Position numbers and translations under genes: made by a program
In this document: positions 45,460 to 58,465 of the stretch, piece by piece
How positions within the stretch are numbered: the stretch's first letter is position 1
Layout: each line of letters opens with the position of its first letter
Source of the DNA: Liquidambar formosana
Taxonomy: Eukaryota; Streptophyta; Magnoliopsida; Saxifragales; Altingiaceae
Length of the DNA: 64,000 bases
Direction of reading: 5' to 3'
Assembly (NCBI GenBank): GCA_039720395.1
Contig: CM077822.1
Coordinates: 17,315,043 to 17,379,042, forward strand
The notes under the pieces: generated by a model
Databases searched by the model: none
What the model saw: only the letters and a program-made list of their open reading frames with translations
Told to the model about the DNA's origin: nothing

Positions 45460-45899
45460 GTTTTTGCAACTATTGCTGTTGTTGTGCTGCGAGTTTATGG
45501 TTTTGTAGTGTCTTGCTTGTTTGGGTTGTTCGCTTTTTAATGTCCAAATCTGTGAAACCAAAGGAAGGTGGCTATTAAAGGAAAAATGTAACAAACATAT
45601 CATTAAGAGGGGATTCTGTTTTTGCCAAAATAGGAGGAAAAGTTTTGGAATTTGAAATTAAATGGAGGAATCTTTTAGCCATCCTTCCTAATTAGTCTGT
45701 TTACATTTACAGTGCAATAAAAAAAAATGATAAATTATCTTTTTCTTTCTTCGTGTAGACAATTAATAGAATACATATTACATAGGATCCGAAATGCATG
45801 TCTGTCATAAAGAAGCGATTGAATGGTTCTCTCTCTTTTTGGTACAGTAATTCACTTGCTATATATGTATTATTCTAATCTTGTTGGTTGTCACCATTT

Positions 45900-46318
45900 T
45901 TTATTTTTTGGTTGCGAGAACCAAATCGAAAATAGAAAAATCTAGTCCGGCCTATTTCCTAAATATGAATCCCAAAGGGTGGATCTATGATTTTTTTTTT
46001 CTTTTTTTTGTTTAAAGCTTCAAAATTTCTTTATCCACTAGAAAACATCATTTTGAACAACTTTGTGGAAGAAAAGTTGTCAAAAATCCATTATTTAGGT
46101 ATATTTTTTGGACATTTATGGTCTTTGTTTCATAAATTGTTAAAAAGTTCACTTACACGATAGATTTTAGAAAAACTTTCTTATGCAAAATTATTTAAAA
46201 TGATGTTTTCTTATAAACTTCTATCACTTTTTATGAAAACCTTTTACATTTTTCAGAAAACTTTAAAATATAAAATAAATAAATGATTAAAAAGCAAGTC
46301 TTGGGTGTCAATAGAGGC
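45900..46318. mobile_element. Truncated MITE related to the G-run element
   Basis: The right end (gtgtcaatagaggcc) and the internal palindrome words (cattttgaacaactttgt..., ...aaaattatttaaaatgatg) match the complete elements nearby. The left inverted end is missing. Equivalent pieces lie at about 51950-52365, 58910-59335 and 63110-63550. Confidence 0.6.
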
Positions 46319-46413
46319 CCCATATGTGTATATATATGGGTCTTATCCAAGTGACAAACCATCTAGTTTGGCCTTTTATTCTTGCCCAATATATGTTATT
46401 AGCCATTAAGGTT

Positions 46414-46826
46414 GGGGGGGGGGGGGGGGGGGGGCTCTAGTGGCGCCCCAAGATTTGGTTTTTATCCCCATTAATTTTATATTTCAAGTTTTTATGAAAA
46501 AATATAAAATATTTTTATAAAAACCGATCACCCTATCCACTAGAAAACATCATTTTGAACAACTTTATAAAAGAAAGATTTTTCAAAATTTATTGTTAAA
46601 ATGGATTTTTTGACCATTTACAGTCTGTTTTATAAATTGATAAAAAAAATCCATTTAAACTTTAGGTTTTGGAAGAAATTTCTTTTACAAAATTGTTTAA
46701 AATGGTGTTTTCTAAGGGACCACAAGCTCAATTTTCATGAAAATGTTTTATATTTTTCATAAAACCTTAAAATATAAAATTAATTGGGGATGAAAAGCAA
46801 GTGTTGGGATGCCAATAGAGGCCCCC
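46414..46826. mobile_element. Mutator-like MITE with G-run end, copy 1
   Basis: The ends are long inverted repeats (ggggctctagtggcgcccca on the left; ggggcctctattggcatccc as the reverse complement of the right), continuing inward for about 70 bp and then into a palindrome. The 9-bp duplication attaaggtt is exact at 46405-46413 and 46827-46835. The left end has expanded to 21 consecutive G. No transposase is present. Confidence 0.92.
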
Positions 46827-46965
46827 ATTAAGGTTTTCATAAGCCCATAACAAGTAGTTTTAGGAGTCTATATATATTTTTCAGCAGAATATGATTAGTA
46901 TTACTCCAAATATTCCTTTTTCAAAAGTCTGGTTTGTTTTATGTTAAATCTACTTGCCCCTGTAG

Positions 46966-47184
46966 AATTGGTTGAGCTAGCAAGCTGCTCTCCAATCGCA
47001 GTTATTGTTGCCGATGGGGGATGGGGTATCTATCACGAACTGTTAAGATATTACTCTGAAGTGAAACCTCAATGGAAGTAAAACCTTTAATGGTTTATAT
47101 AAATAAAAAAAAAACATAAATAAATAAATAAATAAAAATTGTTCGTTAAATCTACTTACTTGCAAACCAGGAACACGCAAATGA
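46966..47184 (+). pseudogene. Terminal exons of an unidentified gene, copy 2
   Basis: The exon at 46966-47077 is the best preserved copy: ELVELASCSPIAVIVADGG, then WGIYHELLRYYSEVKPQW, bordered by acceptor tgtag and donor gtaaaa. The last exon ends with TGA at 47182-47184, but its acceptor has changed from gcag to gcaa (47162-47165). The gene is not recognised. Confidence 0.55.
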
Positions 47185-47579
47185 TTGAATTGCAGATAGT
47201 TGAAGTTCTTCTACGCCCTTGTGGGGGTATACTCATGTCCTCTATATATATTCCTTCTAAAATGTTTATTTTTATCTGGATAAGCCCTTCACAACATTTC
47301 ATCTACAAAACATGCCTAATAATATATTCAAAGTGGGCTATACGTTCTTTCTTTTGACGAATTTCTATTTTTTTCCTTAACCGACCACCCTATTTTTAGA
47401 ATGTGAAACAGTCCAAGGAGTTTGGTTTTGGCCTTCGGTCACACCTAGCTGTAAGGCTAGAAGCCGGCCACTAGCCCATCCAATTCACTTTTTGGTGATA
47501 TGGGTGCATCAACAAAATTTTTGTAGAGAATTGGTTGTAAAGTGGTTTCATGGCGTTTAATTGGTTGCATTAAACTCAT

Positions 47580-48480
47580 CGAACTCATCAAACACTTCAT
47601 CTTCTTTCATAGTCTCTTATTCATACAAGGCAGTAAGCATTTAAATTTTAGTATTTCTCACAGATAATGTTCCTTCATGAGTTTTTTCAAGAATATTCCA
47701 AGCCTCTTTTGCTAGCTCACAATAGGCAACCCTTCGAAATTCATCTTGGGATATCACACTAATAATAGCATTGATACCCTTAGAATTCCATTTCAAATCT
47801 TCATAATCTTCTTTGGTCCATTTATCTTTAGGCTTTTGAATGGAAGTACCTTCCACCATCATCATGGGTGGATTATATCCATCACTCACAGCAAGCCACA
47901 CTCTCTCATCAATTGATTTGAGATAGGGTCGCATAAGAGCCTTCCAGTACCCATAATCCTTACCATTAAAATATAGTATTAAAGGTTTGACAGGCTCCAA
48001 ACTACCAGAATCGAATGAAAGGATCAACACTAGGCTGTTAAACCTTAAAAGTGAACCTACGCTCTGATACCAATTAAAATTCCGGTTTTACCAAGCTTGT
48101 AATACCTAGAAGGAGGGTTGAATAGGTATTTTAATTTATTCTAGCACATACGCCTGCACTAAAATCACCCGTGTGAACTGCTAAAGAAAAGATTTTGTAT
48201 CGAACATTTATAATATAAGTTTTCATAAGTCTTCAGTGACATTGTGACTTGTGAGAAAATGTCACGTACGCCATGATCCATCATAGTACTATTAGCACAA
48301 CAAAATCATGATTAAAGCTTTACAATCACGGTTATTGAATGTGATGATAGATCATTTTTATATCAGTAGGTCTGGTGACTAATGATAATTTCTTTACTAA
48401 ATTGGCCACTTGAATGTAAAATAGAAATGTAAAAGCAAAGTTGAATATCCAAATAAGAAATGAAAATATTAATTCGCCCA
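47580..48480 (-). mobile_element. Copia 5'-end fragment: LTR, primer site and gag start
   Basis: The gag frame at 47641-48030 is open and has the copia gag pattern (LYFNGKDYGYWKALMRPYL, DERVWLAVSDGY, LKWNSKGINAI, ELAKEAWNILEKTHEGT). It ends within gag, so the rest of the element is absent. The primer site tggtatcagagc is exact as the complement of 48061-48072. The LTR lies beyond it, starting near 48075 and ending near 48477. Confidence 0.78.
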
Positions 48481-48540
48481 CCTTGAATCTTTTAATAATA
48501 TTTTCATTATTGAACACATGGATTATTTTTATTCATAGAT

Positions 48541-49000
48541 TATGGAAAATGAAAATGATAAGTGGATTCGCACAAAATCAGAAATACTAGCACGAAAAAG
48601 AAAATTACGAAATATATTCAGTAAATGGTAAAAAGAGTACTATAGGTTCAAATAATTGGGGTAAGCCAATTGCGTGTTATGCAACTAAATTGGCTTCATC
48701 AAGTAGAAAGTCATCCTTCTGTCACGAAAAATTTAGCTCTAAGAAATGGTATTCTTTTGCCGAGAGACGTAAGTATCATAATCACAATTATCCAAGTTGA
48801 GGGTAATGTTAAGCTAATAATAAATTGTTGTATAGGCCCACAAATGAGACAATAAAAAAAAATGAAATGCTTTGATACCATATTAAGTTTTTAACCTAAC
48901 AGCCAAAACAGATCAAATAGATAGCCCAAACAAGTATATGAAATCATGTCAAATTTTATAATTAGGGAAATGTTATGTCTAACACTTTATGTGCAACACT
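48541..49000. repeat. Repeated spacer block with second primer-site-like word
   Basis: Copies lie at 48541-49000, 54650-55110 and 60680-61130. The complement of 48869-48880 reads tggtatcaaagc, close to the copia primer site, and is followed by ctta/taagttttt-type text, so this may be the 5' end of another retroelement. The short open frames inside match no family. Confidence 0.45.
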
Positions 49001-50196
49001 AAAATACAGCACTTTATGTGCATAGTACTACATGTATAGACCAAAACTCCTTTAATTTATTTAACAAATCTCTTTTTTCTTGATGTGAGTTAGATGCTGT
49101 ACAGGGGTACTAGATGAAGAGTGCTTCATATAGCACGCCCTTATAATTAACCGATATGAAATATGGTATTTTTCTAACATGAGCCATTAGTAAAAACAAA
49201 ACAAAAAAAACAAGGAAAAAAAAAATCCCTAGCTAATTTATTTTGGATGAAAACTTTCCACTCGGGTTCATACATGTCTGCTTCATGAAAGGATGTATCA
49301 TCGGTAAACACCATAAGAGATAGTATATTGATTCCATGTTCTACCAAACAAATTAAACAAAATAATAAAATGAAAAAAAAAAAAAAAAAAAAGGGAACAA
49401 ATTAAAAGTAGTGGATGGTGCCCAAAGGATTTTCAGGGGAGAATAGCGGGACCCAAGGAAAACCATGCCAAAATTTCTTTATTTCTAGAGGGCAAAATTA
49501 ACATTGACTTACAATTAAAGATGTAAAAACCATAAGCCAAATTCCTCCTAGAGAATATAATGCCTCTGCATTACATGCATACATGATACATTTGTTGGAA
49601 ATATTGAACAAAAACATGGATGTTGAAAATCAAAATATGCAAAAATATTAAAATAATAAAAGAAATAGACTTATCGATTGAGGCGTATGCGAATACTGTC
49701 TCTAAGAGTTGATTTGCGCCCTTCAGAGTGAATCACTCGGTGCATCCAGGTCCTCTAGCGCCCCAACCCTCTAAGATACTACAATCGTGTTCTTCGTACA
49801 CGTGCACTGGCAAGTACAAGGAACCGGACAGCTTTAGATCGTTCCATGAAAATATGCAACAAAATTGAAGAAGGATAGATAGAATTTTATACATAAGAAG
49901 TTTATAAATAGAGAGAAAATAAAGATTGAGAAAAGGTTTTCTAAAACTCTTATGGTTTTTTCTCATTCCGAAGAAAAGGAAGAAGACAACAAAAAAACCA
50001 TCAAAATGATAATAGAAAAAACCATTTTTTTTTTCTCTAAAAGGATGTGTAACCCCCCAAAAATAATATGCCCACTAACTCATAATAATGGACAATATAA
50101 ATAAATATTATAAAGGCCATTACACCTCATAAATAAAAAATGATTTGAGTCACAAATATGTATTTTATTTATAAAAATACAACTGCATTTTCACTG

Positions 50197-50584
50197 TGGC
50201 TAGCGATACTCCAACTCATAATCATCAATACTCTTGATGTAGAGGTACCACTCACCTCGATCGATCATCCAATAACACGTGTTATCCCCACACCTTAGGA
50301 AATCTCTTTTGGCCACAAACACATCGTATTGCCTATGCGCATTGCCCCAACTCATTTCGTGTAAAGGGTACTTTTCAAGTCCACATCAAAACTCTAAGTG
50401 AACCTATCTCCTAATGGGAGATCATGGGTGCCTAAGTCTTGGTCTTTGGAATGGCAATGGACCCTTAGTGTGGTAACGTCCCGCAAGTAGTTGGTGACGA
50501 ATACTTGGAATTGGGCTTGAACTGGCAAGCCATAAATGGCCAGTGCTAGGACAAGGAGGAGCACAAAATTCTTTTAGGACTCTG
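50197..50584 (-). pseudogene. S-protein homologue, array copy 2 (dead)
   Basis: Clearly homologous to 45064-45459. The start codon is replaced by CAG (complement of 50582-50584), a 1-bp deletion shifts the frame six codons later, and a 4-bp deletion near 50360 removes the second cysteine region. The Trp near the C-terminus is a TAG (50200-50202). Confidence 0.88.
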
Positions 50585-51102
50585 GTATTTGCTGCTATTG
50601 CTGTTGTTGTGCTGTGAGTTTATGGTTTTGTAGTGTCTTGCTTGCTTGGGTTGTTCGCCTTTTAATGCCCAAATCTGTAAAAACAAAGGAAGGTGACTAT
50701 TGAAGGAAAAAGGTAACAAATGGGTCATTAAGAGGGGATTTTGTTTTTGCCAAAATGGGAAGAAAAGTTTTGGGATTTGAAATCAAATGGAGGAATCTTT
50801 TAGCCATCCTTCTTAATTAGTCCATTTACATTTACAAAGTAATAAAAATGGTAAATTATCTTTTTCTTTCTTTATGTAGACAATTAATGGATGCCATACA
50901 TGTAACACAGGCCAACAATAATATTATTTCAAATAATCAAAAACATATGCCCACTAACTCATAACCCCCCAACAATAATATACCCACTAACTCATAATAA
51001 TGGACAATATAAAATAATATTATAATGGTCATAACACCTCATAAATAAAACATAATTTGAATCACAAATATGTATTTTATTTATAAAAATACAACAGCAT
51101 TT

Positions 51103-51501
51103 TCACTGAGGCCAGCGATACTCTAACTCATAATCATCAATACTCTGAATGTAGAGGTACCACCCACCTCGATTGATCCTCCAATAACACATGTTATCTT
51201 CACACCTTAGGAAATCTCTTTTGGCCACGAACACATCATACTACCCATGCACATTGTCCCAACTCATTTCACAAGTGTAAAAGGTACTTTTCAAGTCCGC
51301 AACAAAACTCCAAGTGAACCTATCTCCAAATGGGAGATCGTGGGTGCCTAAGTCTTGGTCTTTGGAATGGCAATAGACCCTCAGTGTGGTATCGTCCCCC
51401 AAGTAGTTGATGACGAATACTTGGAACTGGGCTTGAACTAGTGAGCTGTAAATGGCCATTTCTAGAACAAGGAGAAGCACAAAATTTCTTGTGGGACTCA
51501 T
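51103..51501 (-). pseudogene. S-protein homologue, array copy 3 (truncated by TAG)
   Basis: ATG is kept at 51499-51501, with signal peptide MSPTRNFVLLLVLEMAIYSS. The frame is intact through FYTCEMSWDNVHG, then a TAG at 51241-51243 replaces Gln. The coding frame continues beyond the stop to WPQ and TGA at 51103-51105. A product ending at the TAG would have about 87 residues and lack the third and fourth cysteines. The same Gln-to-TAG change is in copies 5 and 6. Confidence 0.85.
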
Positions 51502-52370
51502 GTTTTTGCTACTATTGCTGTTGTTGTGCTGTGAGTTTATGGTTTTGTAGTGTCTTGCTTGCTTCGGTTGTTCGCCTTTTAATGTCCAAATCTGTGAAAC
51601 CAAAGGAAGGTGGCTATTGACGGAAAAGTGTAACAAACGGATCATTAAGTGGGGATTCTGTTTTTGCCAAAATGGGTGGAAAAGTTTTGGGATTTGAAAT
51701 TAAATGGAGGAATCTTATAGCCATCTTTCTTAATTAGTCCATTTACATTTACAATGTAATAAAAAATGGTAAATTATGTTTTCTTTCTTTATGTAAACAA
51801 TTGGTGGCATACATATTACATAGGGTCCGACATGCATGTCTGTCATAGAGAAGTGATTGAATGGTTCTCTCTCTTTTTGGTACATTAATTCACTTGCTAT
51901 ATATGTATTATTCTAATCTTGTTGGCTATCACCATTTTTTTTTTTTTTTTTTTGGGTGGTTAGAACCAATTTGAAAATAGAAAAATGCAATCCGGCCTAT
52001 TTCCTAAATATGAATCTCAAATGGTGGATCTGTGATTTTATTTATTTATTTATTGTTTAAAGCTTCAAAATTTCTTTGTCCACTAGAAAACACCATTTTG
52101 AACAACTTTGTAGAAGAAAATTGTCAAAAATCTATCATTTAGGTATTTTTTTGGGCATTTACGGTCTTTGTTTCATAAATTGTTAAAAAGTTCATTTACA
52201 CGATAGATTTTAGAGAAACTTTCTTATGCAAAGTTATTTAAAATGATGTTTTCTTATAAACTTTTGTCATTTTTTTTTTGAAAACCTTTTATATTTTTCA
52301 TAAACCTTTAAAATATAAAAATAAATAAATGATTAAAAAGCAAGTCTTGGGTGCCAATAGAGGCCTTATA

Positions 52371-52411
<41 letters not shown>

Positions 52412-52486
52412 GTCTTATCCAAGTGACAGACCATCTAGTTGGGCCTTTTATTCTTGCCCAATATATGTCACTAGCCATTAAGGTTT

Positions 52487-52887
52487 GGGGGGGCCTCTAT
52501 TGGCACCCCAAGATATGCTTTTCATCCCCCATTAATTTTATATTTCAAGGTTTTATGAAAAATATAAAATATTTTTATAAAAACCGATCACGCTATCCAC
52601 GAGAAAACATCATCTTGAACAACTCTATTATAGAAAGATTTTTCAAAATTTATTGTTAAAATAAATTTTTTGGCCACTTACAGTCTGTTTTATAAATTGA
52701 TAAAAAAAAATCCATTTAATCCTTAGGTTTTGGAAGAAATTTCTTTTACAAAATTGTTCAAAATTGTGTTTTCTAAGGGACCTCAAGGTCAGTTTTCATG
52801 AAATTTTTTTATATTTTTCATAAAACCTTAAAGTATAAAATTAATTGGGGACGAAAAGCAAGTGTTGGGATGCCAATAGAGGTCCCC
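52487..52887. mobile_element. Mutator-like MITE with G-run end, copy 2
   Basis: Same element as 46414-46826, with the 9-bp duplication attaaggtt at 52477-52485 and 52888-52896 (one extra T on the left). The G run is only seven long here. Confidence 0.88.
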
Positions 52888-53026
52888 ATTAAGGTTTTCA
52901 TAAGCCCATAACAAGTAGTTTTAGGAGTCTATATATATTTTTCAGCAGAATATGATTGATATTACTCCGGATATTCCTTTTTCGAAAGTCTAGTTTGTTT
53001 TATGTTAAATCTACTTGTCCCTATAG

Positions 53027-53238
53027 AATTGGTTGAGCAATCAAGCCGCTCTCCTCTCATAATTATCGTTGCCTATGGGGGATGGGTTATCTATCATGGA
53101 CTGTTAAGATATTACTTTGAACTAAAACCACAATGGAAGTAAAACCTTTAATGGTTTTTATATATAAAATTAAAAAAATTAAATTTTTTTTTTTAATTGT
53201 ACGTTAAATTTACTTGCAGACCAAGAACACACAAATGA
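53027..53238 (+). pseudogene. Terminal exons of an unidentified gene, copy 3
   Basis: The exon at 53027-53138 keeps the frame (ELVEQSSRSPLIIIVAYGG, WVIYHGLLRYYFELKPQW), with acceptor tatag and donor gtaaaa. The last exon begins at 53220 after cttgcag and ends in TGA at 53236-53238. Confidence 0.5.
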
Positions 53239-53649
53239 TTGAATTGCATATAGTTGAAGTTCTTCTATGCCCTTGTGGGAGTATAGTCACGTCCTCTATA
53301 TATATCCCTTCTAAAATGTTTATTTTTATTTGGATAAGCCCTTCACAACATTCTGTCTACAAAACATGTCTAACAATAAGTTCAAAATGGGTTGTACATT
53401 CTTTCTTTTTACGAATTTCTATTTTTTTCCTTAACCTACCACCCTATTTTTAGAATGTGAAATGGTCCAAGGAGTTTGGTTTTGGTCTTAGGTCACACCA
53501 AGCTATAAAGCTGGAAGCCAGCCACTAGCCTATGCAATTCGCTTTTGGGGGATATGGGTACATCAATTTTATCTTCCAAAGGACCAAAATAGGCACAATA
53601 GTATATATCTTCTAGACGAAATTTTTGTAGAGAATTGGTTGTAAGGTGG

Positions 53650-54590
53650 TCTCATGGTGTTTAATTGGTTGCATTAAACTCATCAAACTCATTAAACACT
53701 TCGTCTTCTTTCATAATCTCTTTTTCATACAAATCAGTAAGCATTTTAATTTTAGTATTTCTCACACATAATGTTCCTTCATGAGTTTTTTCAAAAATAT
53801 TCCAAGCCTCTTTTGCTAACTCACGATTGGTTACCCTTCGAAATTCATCTCGGGATATCCCACTGAAAATAGCATTGATACCTTTAGAATTCCATTTCAA
53901 ATCTTCCTAATCTTCTTTAGTCCATTTATCTTTAGGCTTTTAATGGAAGTACCTTCCACCATCACCATGGGTGGATTGTATCCATCAATCACAGCAAGCC
54001 ACACTCTCTCATCAATTGATTTGAGATAGGCTCGCATAAGAGCCTTTTAGTACCCATAATCCTTACCATTAAAATATGGTATTAATGGTTTGACAGGCTA
54101 CATACTACCAAAATCGAATGAAAAGATCAACACTCTGGCTGTTAAACCTTAAGAGTGAATCTATGTTCTGATACCAATTGAAATTTCGGTTTTACCAAGC
54201 TTTTAATACCTAGAAGCAGGGTTGAATAGGTATTTTAATTTATTCTCGCAAATACGCCTGCACTAAAATCACACGTGTGAACTACTAAAGAAAAGATTTT
54301 GTATCGAACATTTATAATATCAGTTTTCATAAGTCTTTAGTGATGTTGTGACTTGTGAGAAAATGTCACGTATGCCATGATCCATCATAGTACTATTAGC
54401 ACAACAAAATCATGATTAAAGCTTTACAATCACGGTTATTAAATGTGATGATAGATCATTTTTATATCAGTGGATCTGGTAACTAATGATAATTTCTGTA
54501 CTAAATTGGCCACTTGAATGTAAAATAGAAATGTAAAAGCAAAGTTGAATATCCAAATAAGAAATGAAAAATATTACTTCGCCCACCTTG
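53650..54590 (-). mobile_element. Copia 5'-end fragment, copy 3
   Basis: Equivalent to 47580-48480. The gag frame is broken near 53910-53940 by substitutions and a 1-bp deletion. The primer site has one change (tggtatcagaac, complement of 54165-54176). Confidence 0.7.
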
Positions 54591-56236
54591 AATCTTTTAA
54601 TAATATTTTCATTATTGAACACGCGGATTATTTTTATAAATAGATTATGGAAAATGAAAATGATAAGTGGATTAGTACAAAATAAAAAATACTAGCACAA
54701 AAAAGAAAATTACGAAATATATTCAATAAATGGTAAAAAGATTACTATAGGTTCAAATAATTGGGTAAGCCAATTGCATGTTATGCAACTAAATTGGCTT
54801 CATCAAGTAGAAAGTCATCCTTCCGTCATGAAAACTTTAGCTCTAAGAAATGGTATTCTTTTGCCAAGAGACGTAAGTATCATAATCATAAATATCCAAG
54901 TTGGGGGTGATGTTAAGCTAATAATAAATTGTCGTATTGGCTCACAAATGAGACAATCAAAAAATGAAATGCATTGATATCATATTAAGTTTTTAACCTA
55001 ACAGCCAAAACAGATTAAGTAGAGAGCCCAAACAAGTATATGAAATCATGTAAAATTTTATAATTAGGAAAATGTTATGTATAACACTTTATCTACAACA
55101 CTAAAATACAGCACTTTATGTGCATAGTACTACGTGTATGGACCAAAACTCCTTTAATTTATTTAACAAATCTCTTTTTTCTTGATGTGAGTTGGATGCT
55201 ATATAGGGGTACTAGACGAAGAGTGCTTCATATAGCATGCCCTTATAATTAACCGATATGAAATATGGTATTTTTCTAACATGAGCCATTAGTTAACTAA
55301 AAAGCTAGCTAATATATTTTGGATGATAACTTTCCACTATGGTTTATACATGTCAGCTTCATGAAAGGATGTGTCATCAGTAAACACCGTATATAAGAGA
55401 TAGTATATTAATTCCATGTTCTACCAAACAAATTAAACCAAAAAACAGAAAAGTAGTGGATGGAGCCCAAAAGGTTTTCAATGGAGAATAGCAGGACCCA
55501 AGAAAAACCATGCCAAAATTTCTTTATTTCTAGAGGGCAAAATTAACATTGACTTACAATTAAAGATGTAAAAACCATAAGCCAAATTCCTCCTAGAGAA
55601 TATAATGCCTCTGCATTACATGCATATATGATGCATTTGTTTGAAATATTGAAAAAAAACATGGGTGTCGAAAATCAAAATATGCAAAAATATTAAAAGT
55701 AACAAAAGAAATAGACTTATCGATTGAGGCGTGTGTGAACACTATCCTTAAGAGTTGATTTGCACCCCTCAGAGTGAATCACTCGGTGCATCTAGGTCCT
55801 CTAGTGCCCCAACCCTCTAAGATAAAACAATCGTATTCCTCGTACACGTGCACTCGCAAGAACAAGGAACCGAACAGCTCTAGATCGTTCCATGAAAATA
55901 TGCAACAAAATTGAAGAAGGATAGATAGAATTTTATACAAAAGAAGTTTATACAAAGAGAGAAAAGAAAGATTAAGAAAAGGTTTTCTAAAACTCTTATG
56001 GTTTTTTCTCATTCTAAAGAAAAATAAAAAGACAACAAAAAACCATCAAAATGATAATAGAAAAAACCATTTTTTTTCTCCACAAGGATGTGTAACCCCC
56101 CAACAATAATATGCCCACTAACTCATAATAATGGACAATATAAATAAATATTATAAAGGCCATAACACCTGATAAATAAAAAATAATTTGAGTCACAAAT
56201 ATGTATTTTATTTATAAAAATACAACAGCATTTTCA

Positions 56237-56640
56237 CTAAGGCCAGCGATACTCCAACTCATAATCATCAATACTCTTGATGTAGAGGTACCACCCACCT
56301 CGATCGATCCTCCAATAACACGTGTTATCCCCACACCCTAGGAAATCTCTTTTGGCCACGAACACATCGTACTGCCCATGCACAATGCCCCAACTCATTT
56401 CACAAGTGTAAAGGGTACTTTTCAAGTCCACATCAAAACTCCAAGTGAACCTATCTCCTAATGGGAGATCATGGGTGCCTAAGTCTTGGTATTTGGAATG
56501 GCAATGGACCCTCAGTGTGTTAACGTCCCCCAAGTAGTTGATGACGAATACTTGGAATTGGGCTTGAACAAGCGAACTGTAAATGGCCAGTGCTAGGACA
56601 AGGAGGAGCACAAAATTTCTTGTGGGACTCTTGTTTTTGC
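56237..56640 (-). pseudogene. S-protein homologue, array copy 4 (start codon lost)
   Basis: The body is intact from RNFVLLLVLALAIYSS to EYRWP, including all four cysteines. The start codon reads AAG (complement of 56631-56633), and an in-frame TAG lies upstream, so no ATG can begin this frame. Apart from the lost start it would encode a normal 131-residue protein. It could be expressed only through a non-AUG start. Confidence 0.8.
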
Positions 56641-57156
56641 TGGTATTGCTGTTGTTGTGCTGCGAGTTTTTGGTTTTCTAGTGCCTTGCTTGCTTAGGTT
56701 GTTCGCCTTTTAATGTCTAAATCTGTGAAACCAAAGGAAGGTGGCTATTGAAAGGAAAAAGTGACAAATGGGTCATTAAGAGGGGATTCTGTTTTTGCCA
56801 AAATGGGAGGAAACGTTTTGGGATTTGAAATTAAATGGAGGAATCTTTTAGCCATCCTTCTTAATTAGTCCATTTACATTTACAATGTAAGAAAAATGGT
56901 AAATTATCTTTTTCTTTCTTTATATAGACAATTAATGGATGCCATACATGTTACAAAGGCCAACAATAATATTATTTCAAATAATGGACAACATATGCCC
57001 ACTAACTTATAACCCCCCTACAATAATATGCCCACTAACTCACAATAATGGACAATATAAATAAATATTATAAAGGTCATAACACCTCATAAATAAAACA
57101 TAGTTTGAATCACAAATATTTATTTTATTTATAAAAATACAACAGCTATTTCACTG

Positions 57157-57550
57157 AGGCCAGCGATACTCCAACTCATAATCATCAATACTCTTGATGT
57201 AGAGGTACCACCCGCCTCGATTGATCCTCTGATAACACATGTTATCCCCACACCTTAGGAAATCTCTTTTGGCCATGAACACATCGTACTACCCATGCAC
57301 ATTGCCCCAGCTCATTTCACAAGTGTAAAGGGTACTTTTCAAGTCCGCAACAAAATTCTAAGTGAACCTATCTCCAAACGGGAGATTATGGGTGCCTAAG
57401 TCTTGGTCTTCGGAATGACAATAGACCCTCAGTGTGGTATCATTCCCAAGTAGTAGATGACGAATATTTGGAACTGGGCTTAAACTGGTGAGCCGTAAAT
57501 GGAAAGTGCTAGAACAAGGAAGAGCACAAAATTTCTTGTGGGACTCGTGT
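57157..57550 (-). pseudogene. S-protein homologue, array copy 5 (dead)
   Basis: The start codon is ACG. There are stops at the shared Gln site (TAG, 57289-57291), at the Trp of the FTWSF motif, and at a Gln before QFQVF (TAA), plus a 1-bp deletion near 57445. This is the most decayed copy of the array. Confidence 0.85.
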
Positions 57551-58066
57551 TTTTGCTGCTATTGCTGTTGTTGTGCTACGAGTTTATGGTTTTGTAGTGT
57601 CTTGCTTGCTTGGTTTGTTTTCCTTTTAATGTCCAAATTTGTGAAACCAAAGGAAGGTGGCTATTAAAGGAAAAAAGTAACAAGTGGGTCATTAAGAGGG
57701 GATTCTGTTTTTGCCAAAATGGGAGGAAAAGTTTTGGGATTTGTAATTAAGTAGAGGAATCTTTTAGCCATATTTCTTAATTAGTCCACTAACATTTACA
57801 ATGTAATAAAAATAATAAATTATCTTTTTCTTTCTTTATGTAGACAATTAATGGATGGCATACATGTTACATAGGCCAACAATAAAATTATTTCAAATAA
57901 TGGACAATATAAGCCCACTAACTCATAACTCCCCAACAATAATATGCCCACTAACTCATAATAATGGACAATATAAATGAATATTATAAAGGCCATAACA
58001 CCTCATAAATAAAACATAATTTGAATCACAAATATGTATTTTATTTATAAAAATACAATAGCATTT

Positions 58067-58465
58067 TCACTTAGGCCAGCAATACTCCAACTTATAATCT
58101 TGCATACGCTTGATGTAGAGGTACCACCCACGTCAATCGATCCACCAAGTACACGTGTTATCCCCACACCTTAGGGAATCTCTTTCGGGCACGAACACAT
58201 CGTACTACCCATGCACATCGCCCCAAATGATTTCACAAGTGTAAAGGGTACTTTTATAGTCCGGAAGAAAACTCCAAGTGAACTTATCTCCAACTGGGAG
58301 ATCATGGGTGCCTAAGTCTTGGTCCTTGGAATGGCAATGGACCCTTAGTGTAGATTGGTCCCCCATGTTGTTGATGACAAATACTTGGAACTGGGCTTGA
58401 ACTAGTGAGCCAAAAATGGCTAGTGCGACGACAAGGAGGAGCACAAAATTTCTTGTGGGACTTAC
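58067..58465 (-). pseudogene. S-protein homologue, array copy 6 (truncated; start lost)
   Basis: The normal ATG is GTA (58463-58465), but the frame is open upstream to an ATG at 58687. The signal-peptide-like region and the first two cysteines are kept. TAG at 58205-58207 replaces the same Gln as in copies 3 and 5. The frame resumes after the stop and ends WPK and TGA at 58067. It is closest to copy 1 (both have FLPDYKSTLYTCEIIWG). Confidence 0.85.
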
